A DNA stretch of 64,000 nt from Planctomycetota bacterium (GTDB taxonomy: Bacteria; Planctomycetota; UBA1135; GCA-002686595): positions 1-64,000 of the forward strand of contig DUDB01000069.1 of the NCBI GenBank assembly GCA_012959525.1, in the 5' to 3' direction. A program made the position numbers and the translations under genes. This document shows positions 42,663 to 51,659 of the stretch, in pieces; position 1 is the stretch's first letter, and each line of letters starts with the position of its first letter. Under the pieces are notes generated by a model. That model was not told the DNA's origin. It saw nothing but the letters and a program-made list of their open reading frames with translations, and made no database searches.

Positions 42663-44447
42663 ATGCCGACCCCATCCGTCGCCCCGATCTTCTTCCTCCT
42701 CCTGGGAGCAGGCTTCGCCCAGGCTCCCACCCCTCAGGACCCCAAGCCGGAACCCCCAGAGGCTCAACCTGAAGAACCCGCCCCGCCGAGGGGTCTGATC
42801 CAGGCCTCCGAGGGAGCGGTGGACGGCTACACCCTGATCGCCCCCCTGCGGTCCACGACGACGTGGCTCGTGGATATGCAAGGTGAGGAGGTCCACCGCT
42901 GGGAGTCGAAGTACAGCGCGGGCAACTCGGCCTACCTCCTGGAAGATGGGTCCCTTCTGCGCTGTGGCAAGGACACCGAACCGTCCACGTTCCACGGCGG
43001 CGGCCAAGGCGGCATCGTGGAGCGCTTCTCATGGGAGGGCGAGCTGCTCTGGACTCTGGACATGTCGAGCGAAGACCACCTCCACCACCACGACATCGAG
43101 CCTCTGCCCAACGGCAACATCCTGGTCATCGCCTGGGAGTCTCGCACGGCAGCGGAGGCCATCGCCGCAGGGCGGGAGCCGCACTCCGTTGAGGCGACGG
43201 AGGAAGACGAGGAGTTCACCCTGTGGCCGGACATGGTGCTGGAGATCGAACCCATACTTCCGGTGGGTGGAAAAACCCTCTGGGCCTGGCACGCATGGGA
43301 TCACCTCATCCAGGACTACGATGACCAGGCACCCCACTTCGGCGTGATCTCCGAGCGCCCGGAGCGCATTGACGTAAATGCAGGCCTGCCCGAGCGTGAA
43401 GAGACCGCCACCGAGCGCCGCCGAAGAGAGGAGCTCGAAGCCGAGATGCGGGCCTTGGGCTACCTCGGCGAGGAGGAGGATGAGGAGGGCGACGACCCCG
43501 ACGCTGCCCAGCCGGCCGGCCGCCGCGTCAGCAGCGACTGGCTGCATACCAACGGCATCGACTACCACGCCGAGACGGACCTGATCGCCATCAGCATCCG
43601 CACCTTGAGCGAGGTCTGGATCATCGACCACTCCACGACGATGGCCGAGGCCGCCGGATCCGAGGGCGGGCGCTACGGACACGGGGGCGATCTGCTCTAT
43701 CGCTGGGGCAATCCCAAGCACTACGGCCGGGGCCGTCACGCGGATCGCACGCTATTCGGCCAGCACGACCCGCGTCTGGTGACCGGCAGCGATGGCAGCC
43801 TGCGCTTGACGGTCTTCAACAACGGCGAAGGCCGTGGGGAAGAGCCCTACAGTTCGGTGGATGAGATGCTCCTGCCCTTTGAAGAGGGTCGGTTCCAGCT
43901 CTCCCCCACCGAGGCCTTCGGACCCGACGGGCCCGTCTGGTCCTACTCGGCAGAAGACAAGACGAGTTTCTTCTCGTCCTTCATCTCCGGCGCGCACCGC
44001 CTGCCCGGGGGCAACACCCTGATCTGCTCGGGAGCCCAGAGCCGAATCTTCGAGGTCACCCCTGGGGGAGAGGTCGTCTGGGACTACCTGAATCCCTATG
44101 GAGACGCCGAGCCGGAAGGGCCCGGAGCGGAGGGACGGGGCCGGGACGGACGCCCCGGACCGGGAGGTCGCGGTAGGCCGGAAGGCCGCCCGGACCGTCG
44201 AGGCCGACCCCCGGGCCGCGACGGCCCCCCCGATCGAGGAGGTCCCCCCGGCCGCGGTGGCCCTCCAGACCGTGATGGCCCTGGCGATCGCGGCGGCCCC
44301 CCGGACCGTGATGGGCCTGACGGAGGCCCACCGCCTGATGGCGGCAACCCGCCCCCACGCGGCGGCGGGGGCATGGATCCCCACGCTCTGTTCCGTGCCA
44401 CACGCATCGAGGCCGGTTACGCCGGGTTGAGCAAGCTGGAGGGTTAG
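42663..44447 (+). CDS. Secreted arylsulfotransferase-like beta-propeller with collagen-like insert
   Basis: The 594-aa product starts at ATG 42663 with a signal peptide (APIFFLLLGAGFAQA, about 7-21) and a Pro/Glu-rich linker. Repeated segments resemble the ASST/arylsulfotransferase propeller: LVDMQGEEVHRWES, LHHHDIEPLPNGNILVIAWE (about 140-159), WLHTNGIDYHAETDLIAISIR, FGQHDPRLV and GAHRLPGGNTLICSGAQSRIFEVTPGG. An acidic stretch (about 258-285) and a collagen-like Gly/Pro/Arg/Asp region (about 481-570, many GGPP and DRGG units) interrupt it. The His in LHHHD may be catalytic; ASST catalysis is by His. A plain cell-surface propeller without transferase activity is the alternative. Confidence 0.7.
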   Translation: MPTPSVAPIFFLLLGAGFAQAPTPQDPKPEPPEAQPEEPAPPRGLIQASEGAVDGYTLIAPLRSTTTWLVDMQGEEVHRWESKYSAGNSAYLLEDGSLLRCGKDTEPSTFHGGGQGGIVERFSWEGELLWTLDMSSEDHLHHHDIEPLPNGNILVIAWESRTAAEAIAAGREPHSVEATEEDEEFTLWPDMVLEIEPILPVGGKTLWAWHAWDHLIQDYDDQAPHFGVISERPERIDVNAGLPEREETATERRRREELEAEMRALGYLGEEEDEEGDDPDAAQPAGRRVSSDWLHTNGIDYHAETDLIAISIRTLSEVWIIDHSTTMAEAAGSEGGRYGHGGDLLYRWGNPKHYGRGRHADRTLFGQHDPRLVTGSDGSLRLTVFNNGEGRGEEPYSSVDEMLLPFEEGRFQLSPTEAFGPDGPVWSYSAEDKTSFFSSFISGAHRLPGGNTLICSGAQSRIFEVTPGGEVVWDYLNPYGDAEPEGPGAEGRGRDGRPGPGGRGRPEGRPDRRGRPPGRDGPPDRGGPPGRGGPPDRDGPGDRGGPPDRDGPDGGPPPDGGNPPPRGGGGMDPHALFRATRIEAGYAGLSKLEG

Positions 44448-44464
44448 CGAGCCGGGCTGCGCCC

Positions 44465-45799
44465 CTAGATTCCCGTCAGCACTCCCGTCGCGTCACCCAA
44501 CTGCACGTCCCGCACCCCCATGCGCTCGAGCAGGGCGAGGTGCAGGTTGTTCAGGGGAGTCTGCGCGGGCCAGATCACGTGACGGCCGGGATGCAGCGAG
44601 CCCTGGCCGCCACCGGCCAGCAGAATGGGGAGGTCGTGGTGGCTGTGGGTGTTCCCATCCGCGATCCCCGAGCCGTACACGACGAAGCTGGAGTCCAGTA
44701 ACCCGGCATCGCCCTCGCGCGCCGCAGCCAGGCTGTCGAGCAGATAGCCGAAGAGTCCCACATGGTGGCGATTGATGGCACCGATAACCGCCACCTTGCC
44801 CGCCTCTCCCTGGTGGTGTGACAGACTGTGATGCCCCTCCGTTGAACCGAGGCTCGGATAGGACCTGTTGCTGCCTTCGTTAGCCACCATCATGGTTGCC
44901 ACCCGGGTCTGGTCCATCTGCAGCGCCAGCACCAGGACGTCGGCTAGAAGCTTGAACCGTTCGGCCGGGGAACCAGGGTCGGCGGAAGGACGCGCATCGT
45001 CGGGAACCGAATCCACACGCAGCTCCTCGAAATCAACTAGGCGGCGCTCCAGCTCGCGCAAGCCGCTCTCGAACTCATCCAACCGGTGGAGGTCGGCGTG
45101 TCCCAGCAACCGGCGCAGTTCGCGGGCATCCTCACGAACGAAGTCGAGAAGCGACCGACGCTGGGCTTGGGCACGCATGCGCTCTGCTGCGTTTCCCGGA
45201 GACAGCCCTCCGCGGAACAGCCGGTCGAAGACCCGGGCCGGATCGGACTCCTTGCCCGCGGGGGTCGTTGCCGTCTGCCAGGAGATGAAGCTCGAGTAGG
45301 CGCAGGAGTAGCCCGAGTCGCATTGCCCCGAAAGCTGGCCGCCATCGGTGCCCAGTTGAATGGAACGGAAGCGAGTCTTGCCCCCAATGGCAGCCGCCGC
45401 CACCTGGTCGGCGGAGACGCCCAAACCCACGGCGCCGTCGGACTTGAGTGCTTGGACCCCGGTTAGAAAGGTCGCCGAGGCGCGGGCATGGTCCCCTGGC
45501 CCATCGCCGTTGGCGCGCGCCTTGGCCTGGGTCAGCCCGGAGAGCACCTGCAGGGAAGGGACGTGGGCCTGCAGTGGACTGAGCAGTGACGGCAGCTCAC
45601 CGAGGGGGCTCGCCAGGCCATCGGGAAGGCCTTCCAACTCTGAGGGCAGCCAACCACCGGGCACGATTCCGTTGGGCGAATAGACGTAGATCAGACGCTT
45701 GGGGGCCCCATCGTTCGAAGGCGTCATGGCTTCGAGCCAGGGTAGACTCAAGCACACGCTGCTCCCCCGCAGGAACGATCGACGCGAGAGGACCTTCAC
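44465..45799 (-). CDS. DUF1552 exported protein
   Basis: This 444-aa protein has a Tat-type signal, RRSFLRG (6-12), then a hydrophobic stretch ending near LEAM. The body matches DUF1552: RLIYVYSPNGIVPGGWLP (35-52), LQVLSGLTQ, DHARASATFLTG, SIQLGTDGG and HHDLPILLAGGG near the end. The family's function is unknown; its genes almost always adjoin DUF1592-type genes in Planctomycetes, Verrucomicrobia and Myxococcota. Its start overlaps the upstream DUF1592-type gene by 4 bases. It converges with the arylsulfotransferase-like gene, leaving 17 bases. Confidence 0.9.
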   Translation of the reverse strand: MKVLSRRSFLRGSSVCLSLPWLEAMTPSNDGAPKRLIYVYSPNGIVPGGWLPSELEGLPDGLASPLGELPSLLSPLQAHVPSLQVLSGLTQAKARANGDGPGDHARASATFLTGVQALKSDGAVGLGVSADQVAAAAIGGKTRFRSIQLGTDGGQLSGQCDSGYSCAYSSFISWQTATTPAGKESDPARVFDRLFRGGLSPGNAAERMRAQAQRRSLLDFVREDARELRRLLGHADLHRLDEFESGLRELERRLVDFEELRVDSVPDDARPSADPGSPAERFKLLADVLVLALQMDQTRVATMMVANEGSNRSYPSLGSTEGHHSLSHHQGEAGKVAVIGAINRHHVGLFGYLLDSLAAAREGDAGLLDSSFVVYGSGIADGNTHSHHDLPILLAGGGQGSLHPGRHVIWPAQTPLNNLHLALLERMGVRDVQLGDATGVLTGI

Positions 45800-48150
45800 T
45801 TGCCACCTCCAACCCGGCGATGGGTGAAGGCCTCGCAGCAGGCAACCTCAACGACCAGTTGGCGCAGACTTGGCTGCCCTTCCTCAAGGGCCGCTCGGAT
45901 GCCCGCGACCAGAGAACGATCGGCAACGGTCAGGCCTCGACCCAAGGCGTAGACGAGGAGCTTCTCCGTTAAGGACTCCTGGAAGCGGTCGTCTCCTCGG
46001 AGAGCTCGAATCAGACCCAGAGGGCCGTCGAACGCGCGGCCGCCTGGAAGTTCGCCGGCACTGTCCACCGGCTCCACCACAGCTTCAGGTCCCGGGCTCG
46101 TCGGGTAGTTCTCGCGCCAGCCCCCCAACGGCCCGTAATTCTCCAGGCCAAATCCGATGGGGTCCATGGAATCGTGACACAGAGCGCAGGCCGGATCCTC
46201 GCGGTGAACGGCCCAACGCTCCCTAAGGCTGAGCGCTGCCGTCGAATCGGATTCGGCCAAGGGGTTGGGTAGAGCCGGGGCGGCGGTGGGCGCTGCGCCC
46301 AGGAGTGCTTCCAGAACCCACTTGCCCCGGCGCACCGGGGAGGTGCGGGTGAGCTCACTCGTCCGGGTCAATACCGCCGCCTGGCCTAGAACGCCGCGGC
46401 GCGGGGTCGAGGCCAGGGACACACGGCGTAGCGCCTCTCCCTCCACACCCTCGAGACCATACACCTCCGCCAGGGCCTCGTTGGCATGGGTCCAGTCCGC
46501 CTCCAGCAACTGCCACAGGCTCAGGCCCTGCCGCAACACGGCGTCAAAAAACGCCACGCTTTCGGCCACCATCGCCTGCTTCAGGCCAGGGCCAAGCTGC
46601 GGCGGTTGTTCCTCAGTAGCGCCCACCTCGGGCGAGTCCACCGACTGCGCCCCCAGCAACTGCAGGCCTCCGAGTTGCAGCCACTGGATTGAGAATGACT
46701 GGGAGAATGCGAGGGAGCGTGGGTCGTCCAGCATGTGCTCGACCCGGCGCCGGTAGGCCTCGGCGCCGGTGAGCTCTCCGCGGCTCGCGGCTAGCTGAAG
46801 AGCCGGGTCGGGGGTCGTGCCCCAAAGGAAGTAGGACAGTCTTGCGGCCAACTCGGAGTCACTAAGAGGGTGAACCTCCCCCGCGACCTCCTCCGGAGAC
46901 TCCGGCTCGGGACGAAAGATGAAGTGGGGCGAGGCTAGGAGCGCGGTCAACTGAACGAGCAGACGCTCGTCCGCTGCTGCCCCAGGGTCGGGCAAGGCCA
47001 GCAGACGCTCGACGTCCGCTGGACGAGCAGGTCGCCGCCAGATGCGGTGCACCAGATGGGCCAGCCGGCTCACCTCCGACTCGGGCTGACCACCGGGCCC
47101 CATGCGCTCGGCAAGCTCCGACTGGAACGGGGTCAGGGGCGGAGGATCGAGGGGCCCCTCGAGTTCGATCCACTGCACATACAGGTTTCGATCCCGGCGG
47201 GTGGGATCGGGGTGCTCGGGAACGTAGTAGTCGTTCAAGAATCGGACCCCCGCCCGGTGGGAACCCGCCGTGAGCTGGCACTCGACTGCAAACACGTCAG
47301 GGAACCCCAGCCGGGCACGGCCCGGGGTAGCCTCCACGCCGAACTCTCCCAGCTGCTGCTTTCCGATGCTGAGTCCCATGCGGGCCAGCTCCGTACCGGC
47401 CTGGGTCGCAGCCACTGCGGTACTCAGCCGATAACGGCCATCCTGCGGAACCTCAAAAGTGCCGGCGATGATGCCGTTGGTGCTCAGGACCTTAGCCCCT
47501 GCGCGTTCTGCCCCACTGAGCTGCCCGCGCGCCAACTGCCTTCGCTCAGGATCAGCGCTACGGTCCACGGCCACAGCCTCGGAGGCCAGGGCCCCTGCAG
47601 TGGAGAGGTACAACTCGACGTCCAGATCTGAGAGGGTAAGGCTCTTGGCTACGGTGTCGAAGCCGTAGCCGATGCCATCCGGTGGGAAGTGTGCGCGCGC
47701 GTCGAACTCAACGCCCAACAGATCGCGCACCGTGCGCGAGTACTCGGAGGCGTTCAGGCGCCTCAGGCCCGCGCGCTCCAAGGCCGCCTCCTCCTCAAGC
47801 AGGTCTTCAAGGACCCTCACGATCTGGGCACGCTCGTGTGCGTTGGGCTGCTCAGCCTCCCGGGGCGGCATGTCGAAGAGGTCCAGTACCGCCACCACGT
47901 CTTCCCAGGTCTCCGCCGCCGCTCGCGCATCTGCGCCGACGCGAAACTCGGTCAGCACCAGGCTCTGGTCCTCATCGAGCTCCGCGTGGCACTCCGCGCA
48001 GTAGCGCGCGATGAAGGGCACGACCTCCTCGGCGAACGCGTCGCCCAATACCTCAGGATCCTGGGCATCCTGATGGGTCGCTGTCGCCAGACTCAAGGAA
48101 GCCAGCGTCAAGAGGCCCAGGGGGAGGGGCTTGGAATAGCTGGGGGTCAC
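45796..48150 (-). CDS. DUF1587/1595/1592/1588/1585 protein with two CxxCH motifs
   Basis: This 784-aa exported protein (signal GLLTLASLSLATA, 12-24) has a planctomycete cytochrome-like N-terminus with CAECH (51-55). Then come DUF1587 (RLNASEYSRTVRDLLG), a carbohydrate-binding-like region, DUF1595 (RRPARPADVERLL), DUF1592 (HPLSDSELAARLSYFLWGTTPD) and DUF1588 (RRGVLGQAAVLT), followed by CALCH (655-659) in PACALCHDSMDPIGFGLENYG. DUF1585 closes it (EKLLVYALGRGL). The two CxxCH motifs could bind haem. Function unknown; paired by 4-base overlap with DUF1552. A role in surface electron transfer or glycan oxidation is only a suggestion. Confidence 0.92.
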   Translation of the reverse strand: MTPSYSKPLPLGLLTLASLSLATATHQDAQDPEVLGDAFAEEVVPFIARYCAECHAELDEDQSLVLTEFRVGADARAAAETWEDVVAVLDLFDMPPREAEQPNAHERAQIVRVLEDLLEEEAALERAGLRRLNASEYSRTVRDLLGVEFDARAHFPPDGIGYGFDTVAKSLTLSDLDVELYLSTAGALASEAVAVDRSADPERRQLARGQLSGAERAGAKVLSTNGIIAGTFEVPQDGRYRLSTAVAATQAGTELARMGLSIGKQQLGEFGVEATPGRARLGFPDVFAVECQLTAGSHRAGVRFLNDYYVPEHPDPTRRDRNLYVQWIELEGPLDPPPLTPFQSELAERMGPGGQPESEVSRLAHLVHRIWRRPARPADVERLLALPDPGAAADERLLVQLTALLASPHFIFRPEPESPEEVAGEVHPLSDSELAARLSYFLWGTTPDPALQLAASRGELTGAEAYRRRVEHMLDDPRSLAFSQSFSIQWLQLGGLQLLGAQSVDSPEVGATEEQPPQLGPGLKQAMVAESVAFFDAVLRQGLSLWQLLEADWTHANEALAEVYGLEGVEGEALRRVSLASTPRRGVLGQAAVLTRTSELTRTSPVRRGKWVLEALLGAAPTAAPALPNPLAESDSTAALSLRERWAVHREDPACALCHDSMDPIGFGLENYGPLGGWRENYPTSPGPEAVVEPVDSAGELPGGRAFDGPLGLIRALRGDDRFQESLTEKLLVYALGRGLTVADRSLVAGIRAALEEGQPSLRQLVVEVACCEAFTHRRVGGGK

Positions 48151-48208
48151 CGGAACATTCTAGGAGCAACTGCCCTCCCGAGCCGAGAGTGTTTTTGAGG
48201 CCCAGGGC

Positions 48209-50320
48209 CTAGAGGGACTCGTAGGGGGTTACCTCTTCGAAGGTGACGCACAGTTTCATGCCCCCCAGCTTGCAGACCACCTCCCGCTTGGCCGAGTTGA
48301 CCTTGTGCACGAGCACCCGCTGCCGGTAGCGCGGCAGATAGACGAGGTTGCCTTTGCGCAAGGAGGAGAGGAACGCCTCGCGCCGCTCGCTCAGGGTCGC
48401 GCCGGTCAGGTCGGCCTCCAATTCGTCCAAGAGCTTGCCTAGGCTGAGGGCCGTCTCTTTCGGAACCTGGGACAACAGGGCGCGTGCGCGCTCCACCTTC
48501 CGCAGGCCATCGCGCACCCGCTCCTCGATGCCCTTCTGGGCTTCCGCCTCCAGCTGTTCACCGCGCCGGTCCAGGTCGCCACGCACGTCTTCCAACTCGA
48601 CGATGCGCTCGCGAGCTTCATCCAGGCGCGCCTCGGCACCGACGCGCAGCTCTTCCGCCGCGGTACGGGCCACGCGCACCTCCTCCATCAGGTCGGCCAG
48701 CTCTCCGTCGCGCCTCTCGTGCAGGGACCCGGCGCGCTCGACAAGAGCCTCGGGCAAACCAAGGCGACGGGCGATAACGAGAGCCCCCGACTCCCCCGGG
48801 GATCCGATCATGAGGCGGTACCGGGGCTCGAGGCTCCGCACGTCGAATTCGGTGCAGGCATTTTCGGCCCGCACGTGGCGGAAGGCGAACTCCTTGAGCT
48901 TGCCGATGTGGGTCGAGCACAAGGTCGGCACGGCCCGCTCCAGCAGGTTCTCAAGCACCGCCTCCCCCAGAGCGGCACCCTCCTCGGGATCCGTCCCGCC
49001 GCCGAGCTCGTCGAGCAGCACCAGGGACTCGCTGTCCGCCTGCTCGAGGGCGCCCTTGATGCGCACCAGGTGTGAGGCAAAGGTCGAGAGGTTCTGGCGG
49101 ATCTCCTGCTCGTCTCCGATGTCCGCCGCCACGCGGCCATACAAGGGGACGGTCGTGCCCTCGGCCGCGGGAACGGGCAGGCCGCAGCGCGTGAGGAGGG
49201 CGAACAGGCCGGCGGTCTTGAGAGCCAGCGTCTTACCGCCCGTGTTGGGCCCCGTGATGATCAGCATGTCGAATTCCCCGCCGAGGCGAACGTCGATGGG
49301 GACCACGCCGGAGATCTGTCCCTGGCGCTCCTGTTCCAAGAGCAACGGGTGGCGGGCGGAACGCAGGAGCAGGCCCTGCGCGGCACCCGGGTCCCCGGGC
49401 TGCAGAGCAGGATGCCCCCCATCACGCGCCGCACATCGAGCCCCGATCGACGCCAACTCCAGCTCCGCCAGTCCCTCGGCTAGGGATTCGAGCCCGCCAC
49501 GAGCGGCGCGCACTGCAGTGCTGAGCTCAAGCAGGATGCGCTCGGTTTCGCGGCGCGCGTCGGCTTGCACCTCGGCCAAGCGGTTGCCGGGCTCGATAAC
49601 CTCATTCGGCTCGATGAAGACACTCTCCCCACTCTGGGAGCGGTCGTGTACGAGCCCGCGAACGCGGCCCGAGCTCTTGGCTCGCACGGCCAGCACGGGC
49701 CGACCCCCGCGGCGATGGACGGCGGAATCCGAGAGGACCGCCCGTACTCCGCTGCTGGCGACGATGCGGCGCAGGATGGTGTTGATCTCGCTGGATAGGC
49801 GATGCCCATCCTTGCCCAACCTGGCCAGAAGAGGTGAAGCGTCCCGGCGCACACGGCCCCGTTCGTCGAGCACCTGGTCAATGGCCTCTACGAGCGAGCG
49901 CATGCGCGGCAAAGCCTCGGCCACACGGGCCAGCTCGGGCACCTCCTCCGCGCGACCCGCGAACCAGTCAGCAAGCCGCATGCCGGCCATGCACACGCCA
50001 CGCAGCGCCATGCAGCGCTCCTCGTCATAGGAGCGCTGGATGCGCCCCCCCGCTTCAATCGGGACGGGATCGGTCACCCCCGCGAAGCTCGGGGCGCCGC
50101 CGTGTTTCTCCAGCTCCTGCATCTCCCGCACCCGAGCCAACGCGTCTCGAGCCCCGTCCTTGGAGCGCGGTCCGAGGTCGCGCAGAGCCCGCCGTCCCAG
50201 AGAGCTGTGGGCAAAGGTCTCCAATAGAGCCAGAACGACCTCGAACTCGAGAACGGATGCCGAGTACTTGGCACGCCGCGCCTCGAGGGCGCTGGTATCT
50301 TCGGAGCCGTGGCAGAGCAT
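48209..50320 (-). CDS. mutS2: MutS2 lacking the Smr domain
   Basis: MutS2 is a ring ATPase acting in recombination control and on collided ribosomes. The 703-aa product starts at ATG 50320 (MLCHGSEDTSALEARRAKY), has the core lever region (FIEPNEVIEPGNRLAEVQ), Walker A TGPNTGGKT (356-364), Walker B LVLLDELGGGTDPEEG and a coiled-coil after the ATPase. It ends in a KOW-like domain (GNLVYLPRYRQRVLVHKV to VTPYESL). The C-terminal Smr endonuclease domain, which brings usual MutS2 to about 780 aa, is absent; only 58 bases separate the stop from the next gene. The longer reading frame upstream overlaps the divergent gene and is rejected. Confidence 0.93.
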   Translation of the reverse strand: MLCHGSEDTSALEARRAKYSASVLEFEVVLALLETFAHSSLGRRALRDLGPRSKDGARDALARVREMQELEKHGGAPSFAGVTDPVPIEAGGRIQRSYDEERCMALRGVCMAGMRLADWFAGRAEEVPELARVAEALPRMRSLVEAIDQVLDERGRVRRDASPLLARLGKDGHRLSSEINTILRRIVASSGVRAVLSDSAVHRRGGRPVLAVRAKSSGRVRGLVHDRSQSGESVFIEPNEVIEPGNRLAEVQADARRETERILLELSTAVRAARGGLESLAEGLAELELASIGARCAARDGGHPALQPGDPGAAQGLLLRSARHPLLLEQERQGQISGVVPIDVRLGGEFDMLIITGPNTGGKTLALKTAGLFALLTRCGLPVPAAEGTTVPLYGRVAADIGDEQEIRQNLSTFASHLVRIKGALEQADSESLVLLDELGGGTDPEEGAALGEAVLENLLERAVPTLCSTHIGKLKEFAFRHVRAENACTEFDVRSLEPRYRLMIGSPGESGALVIARRLGLPEALVERAGSLHERRDGELADLMEEVRVARTAAEELRVGAEARLDEARERIVELEDVRGDLDRRGEQLEAEAQKGIEERVRDGLRKVERARALLSQVPKETALSLGKLLDELEADLTGATLSERREAFLSSLRKGNLVYLPRYRQRVLVHKVNSAKREVVCKLGGMKLCVTFEEVTPYESL

Positions 50321-50356
50321 GGTGGCCCGTGAGGCTAACGGATAAGATCTCTCCCC

Positions 50357-51550
50357 ATGACACCCCAAGACAAGCATTCGACCCAGGAACAGACCTCGAC
50401 GCGCTTTGAGACCCGCGCCATCCATGCGGGCCAGAAGCCCGACCCCGTAACGGGCGCCGTGATGACGCCGGTCTACATGACCAGCACCTACGCTCAGAAC
50501 GCGCCCGGAGATCCCGTGGGCGGGTACGAGTACTCGCGTACGCACAACCCCACGCGCACGGCCCTGGAGGAGAACCTGGCCTCCCTGGAGGGGGGCACCT
50601 TCGGTCTGTGCTTCAGCTCCGGACTGGCCGCGACTAGCGCTCTGCTCGGACGCTTCGTCCCTGGGGATCACATCGTCGCCGGCAACGACCTCTACGGGGG
50701 CACCTACCGTATCTTCACCCAGGTCTATGAGCGCTACGGAATTCAGTTCACCTTTGCGGATACGACCGATCCCGACGCCGTGCGCGCCGCCATGACCGAC
50801 GCCACTCGCATGATCTATGTGGAGAGTCCCTCCAATCCGCTACTGCGCTTAACGGATATCGCGAGCATGGCCGAGATCGCGCAAGGGGCGGGCGCCCTCC
50901 TGACCGTGGACAACACATTTGCCACGCCGTACCTGCAGACGCCCCTCACCCTCGGTGCGGACATCGTGCTGCACTCCCTGACCAAGTACTTGGGCGGCCA
51001 CTCCGACGTGGTCGGCGGCGCCCTGATCGGGAACTCCGATGACCTGCGCGAAGAGCTGGCCTTCTATCAGAACTCCTGCGGGGGCACCCCCGGCCCGTTG
51101 GACTCCTTCCTGGTCCTGCGCGGCACCAAGACCCTGGCCTTGCGCATGGAGCGCCACTGCTCGAACGCCATCGCCATCGCTCAGCATCTCGAGGCCCATC
51201 CCGGTGTGGACCGGGTGCACTATCCCGGCCTCCCCTCCCACCCCCAATACGCCCTCTGCGGGCAGCAGATGCTGCACGGGGGCGGCATGGTCTCCTTCGA
51301 ACTCTCCGGCGGGGTCCAGGCGGGTGAGACCTTTGCCAGCAGCACGCAGATCTTCACCCTGGCCGAGTCCCTCGGCGGGGTGGAGTCGCTGGTCGAAACA
51401 CCTCCCAGCATGACCCACGCGTCGATTCCTGCAGAGGTTCGCCGCGCCGCGGGCCTTGAGGACGGCCTCGTGCGACTGTCGGTGGGCGTCGAGCACGTGG
51501 ACGATCTGATCGCCGACGTGGATGCGGCCCTAGCACTGGCGGGAGCCTGA
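50357..51550 (+). CDS. Trans-sulfuration PLP enzyme (cystathionine gamma-synthase or gamma-lyase)
   Basis: This 397-aa enzyme of the Cys/Met metabolism PLP family has TRAIHAGQKPDPVTGAV (18-34), YSRTHNPTR, SSGLAATSALL, the PLP-lysine motif HSLTKYLGGHSDV (about 205-217) and LGGVESLVETPPSMTHASIP (about 336-355). The family includes cystathionine gamma-synthase, gamma-lyase and related lyases; the Glu in GGVESL and the wider pattern do not separate synthase from lyase. The start ATG is at 50357, and TAAGAT at 50343-50348 could be a -10 box only 8 bases before it. No SAM riboswitch fits in the 36-base divergent gap. Confidence 0.92.
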   Translation: MTPQDKHSTQEQTSTRFETRAIHAGQKPDPVTGAVMTPVYMTSTYAQNAPGDPVGGYEYSRTHNPTRTALEENLASLEGGTFGLCFSSGLAATSALLGRFVPGDHIVAGNDLYGGTYRIFTQVYERYGIQFTFADTTDPDAVRAAMTDATRMIYVESPSNPLLRLTDIASMAEIAQGAGALLTVDNTFATPYLQTPLTLGADIVLHSLTKYLGGHSDVVGGALIGNSDDLREELAFYQNSCGGTPGPLDSFLVLRGTKTLALRMERHCSNAIAIAQHLEAHPGVDRVHYPGLPSHPQYALCGQQMLHGGGMVSFELSGGVQAGETFASSTQIFTLAESLGGVESLVETPPSMTHASIPAEVRRAAGLEDGLVRLSVGVEHVDDLIADVDAALALAGA

Positions 51551-51575
51551 CAGCCGCCGCCCGACCTCCGCAGGC

Positions 51576-51659
51576 GCTGCCCCAGAAAGGCTGCCCCAGA
51601 AAGGCGGCCCCAGAAAGGCGGCCCCAGAAAGGCTGCCCTAGAAAGGCTGCCCTAGAAAG
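51576..51659. repeat. 14-bp tandem array between convergent genes
   Basis: Six contiguous 14-base units of the form GCTGCCCCAGAAAG occur as three pairs: two with GCTGCCCC, two with GCGGCCCC and two with GCTGCCCT. The array fills the gap after the trans-sulfuration gene, and its last unit supplies the stop codon of the HU-like gene. The paired pattern suggests stepwise duplications. It has no hairpin symmetry. Confidence 0.95.

Noticed and set aside
48348-50030. 560-codon open frame on the plus strand opposite mutS2
   Set aside because: It is an arginine/serine-rich shadow of mutS2 caused by high GC; MutS2 motifs on the minus strand are unambiguous.
50321-50356. SAM riboswitch before the trans-sulfuration gene
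   Set aside because: Only 36 bases lie between the divergent start codons, too short for any known SAM riboswitch.
51576-51659. 14-bp array considered as a transcription terminator
   Set aside because: No inverted repeat or U-run; it is a direct tandem repeat only.
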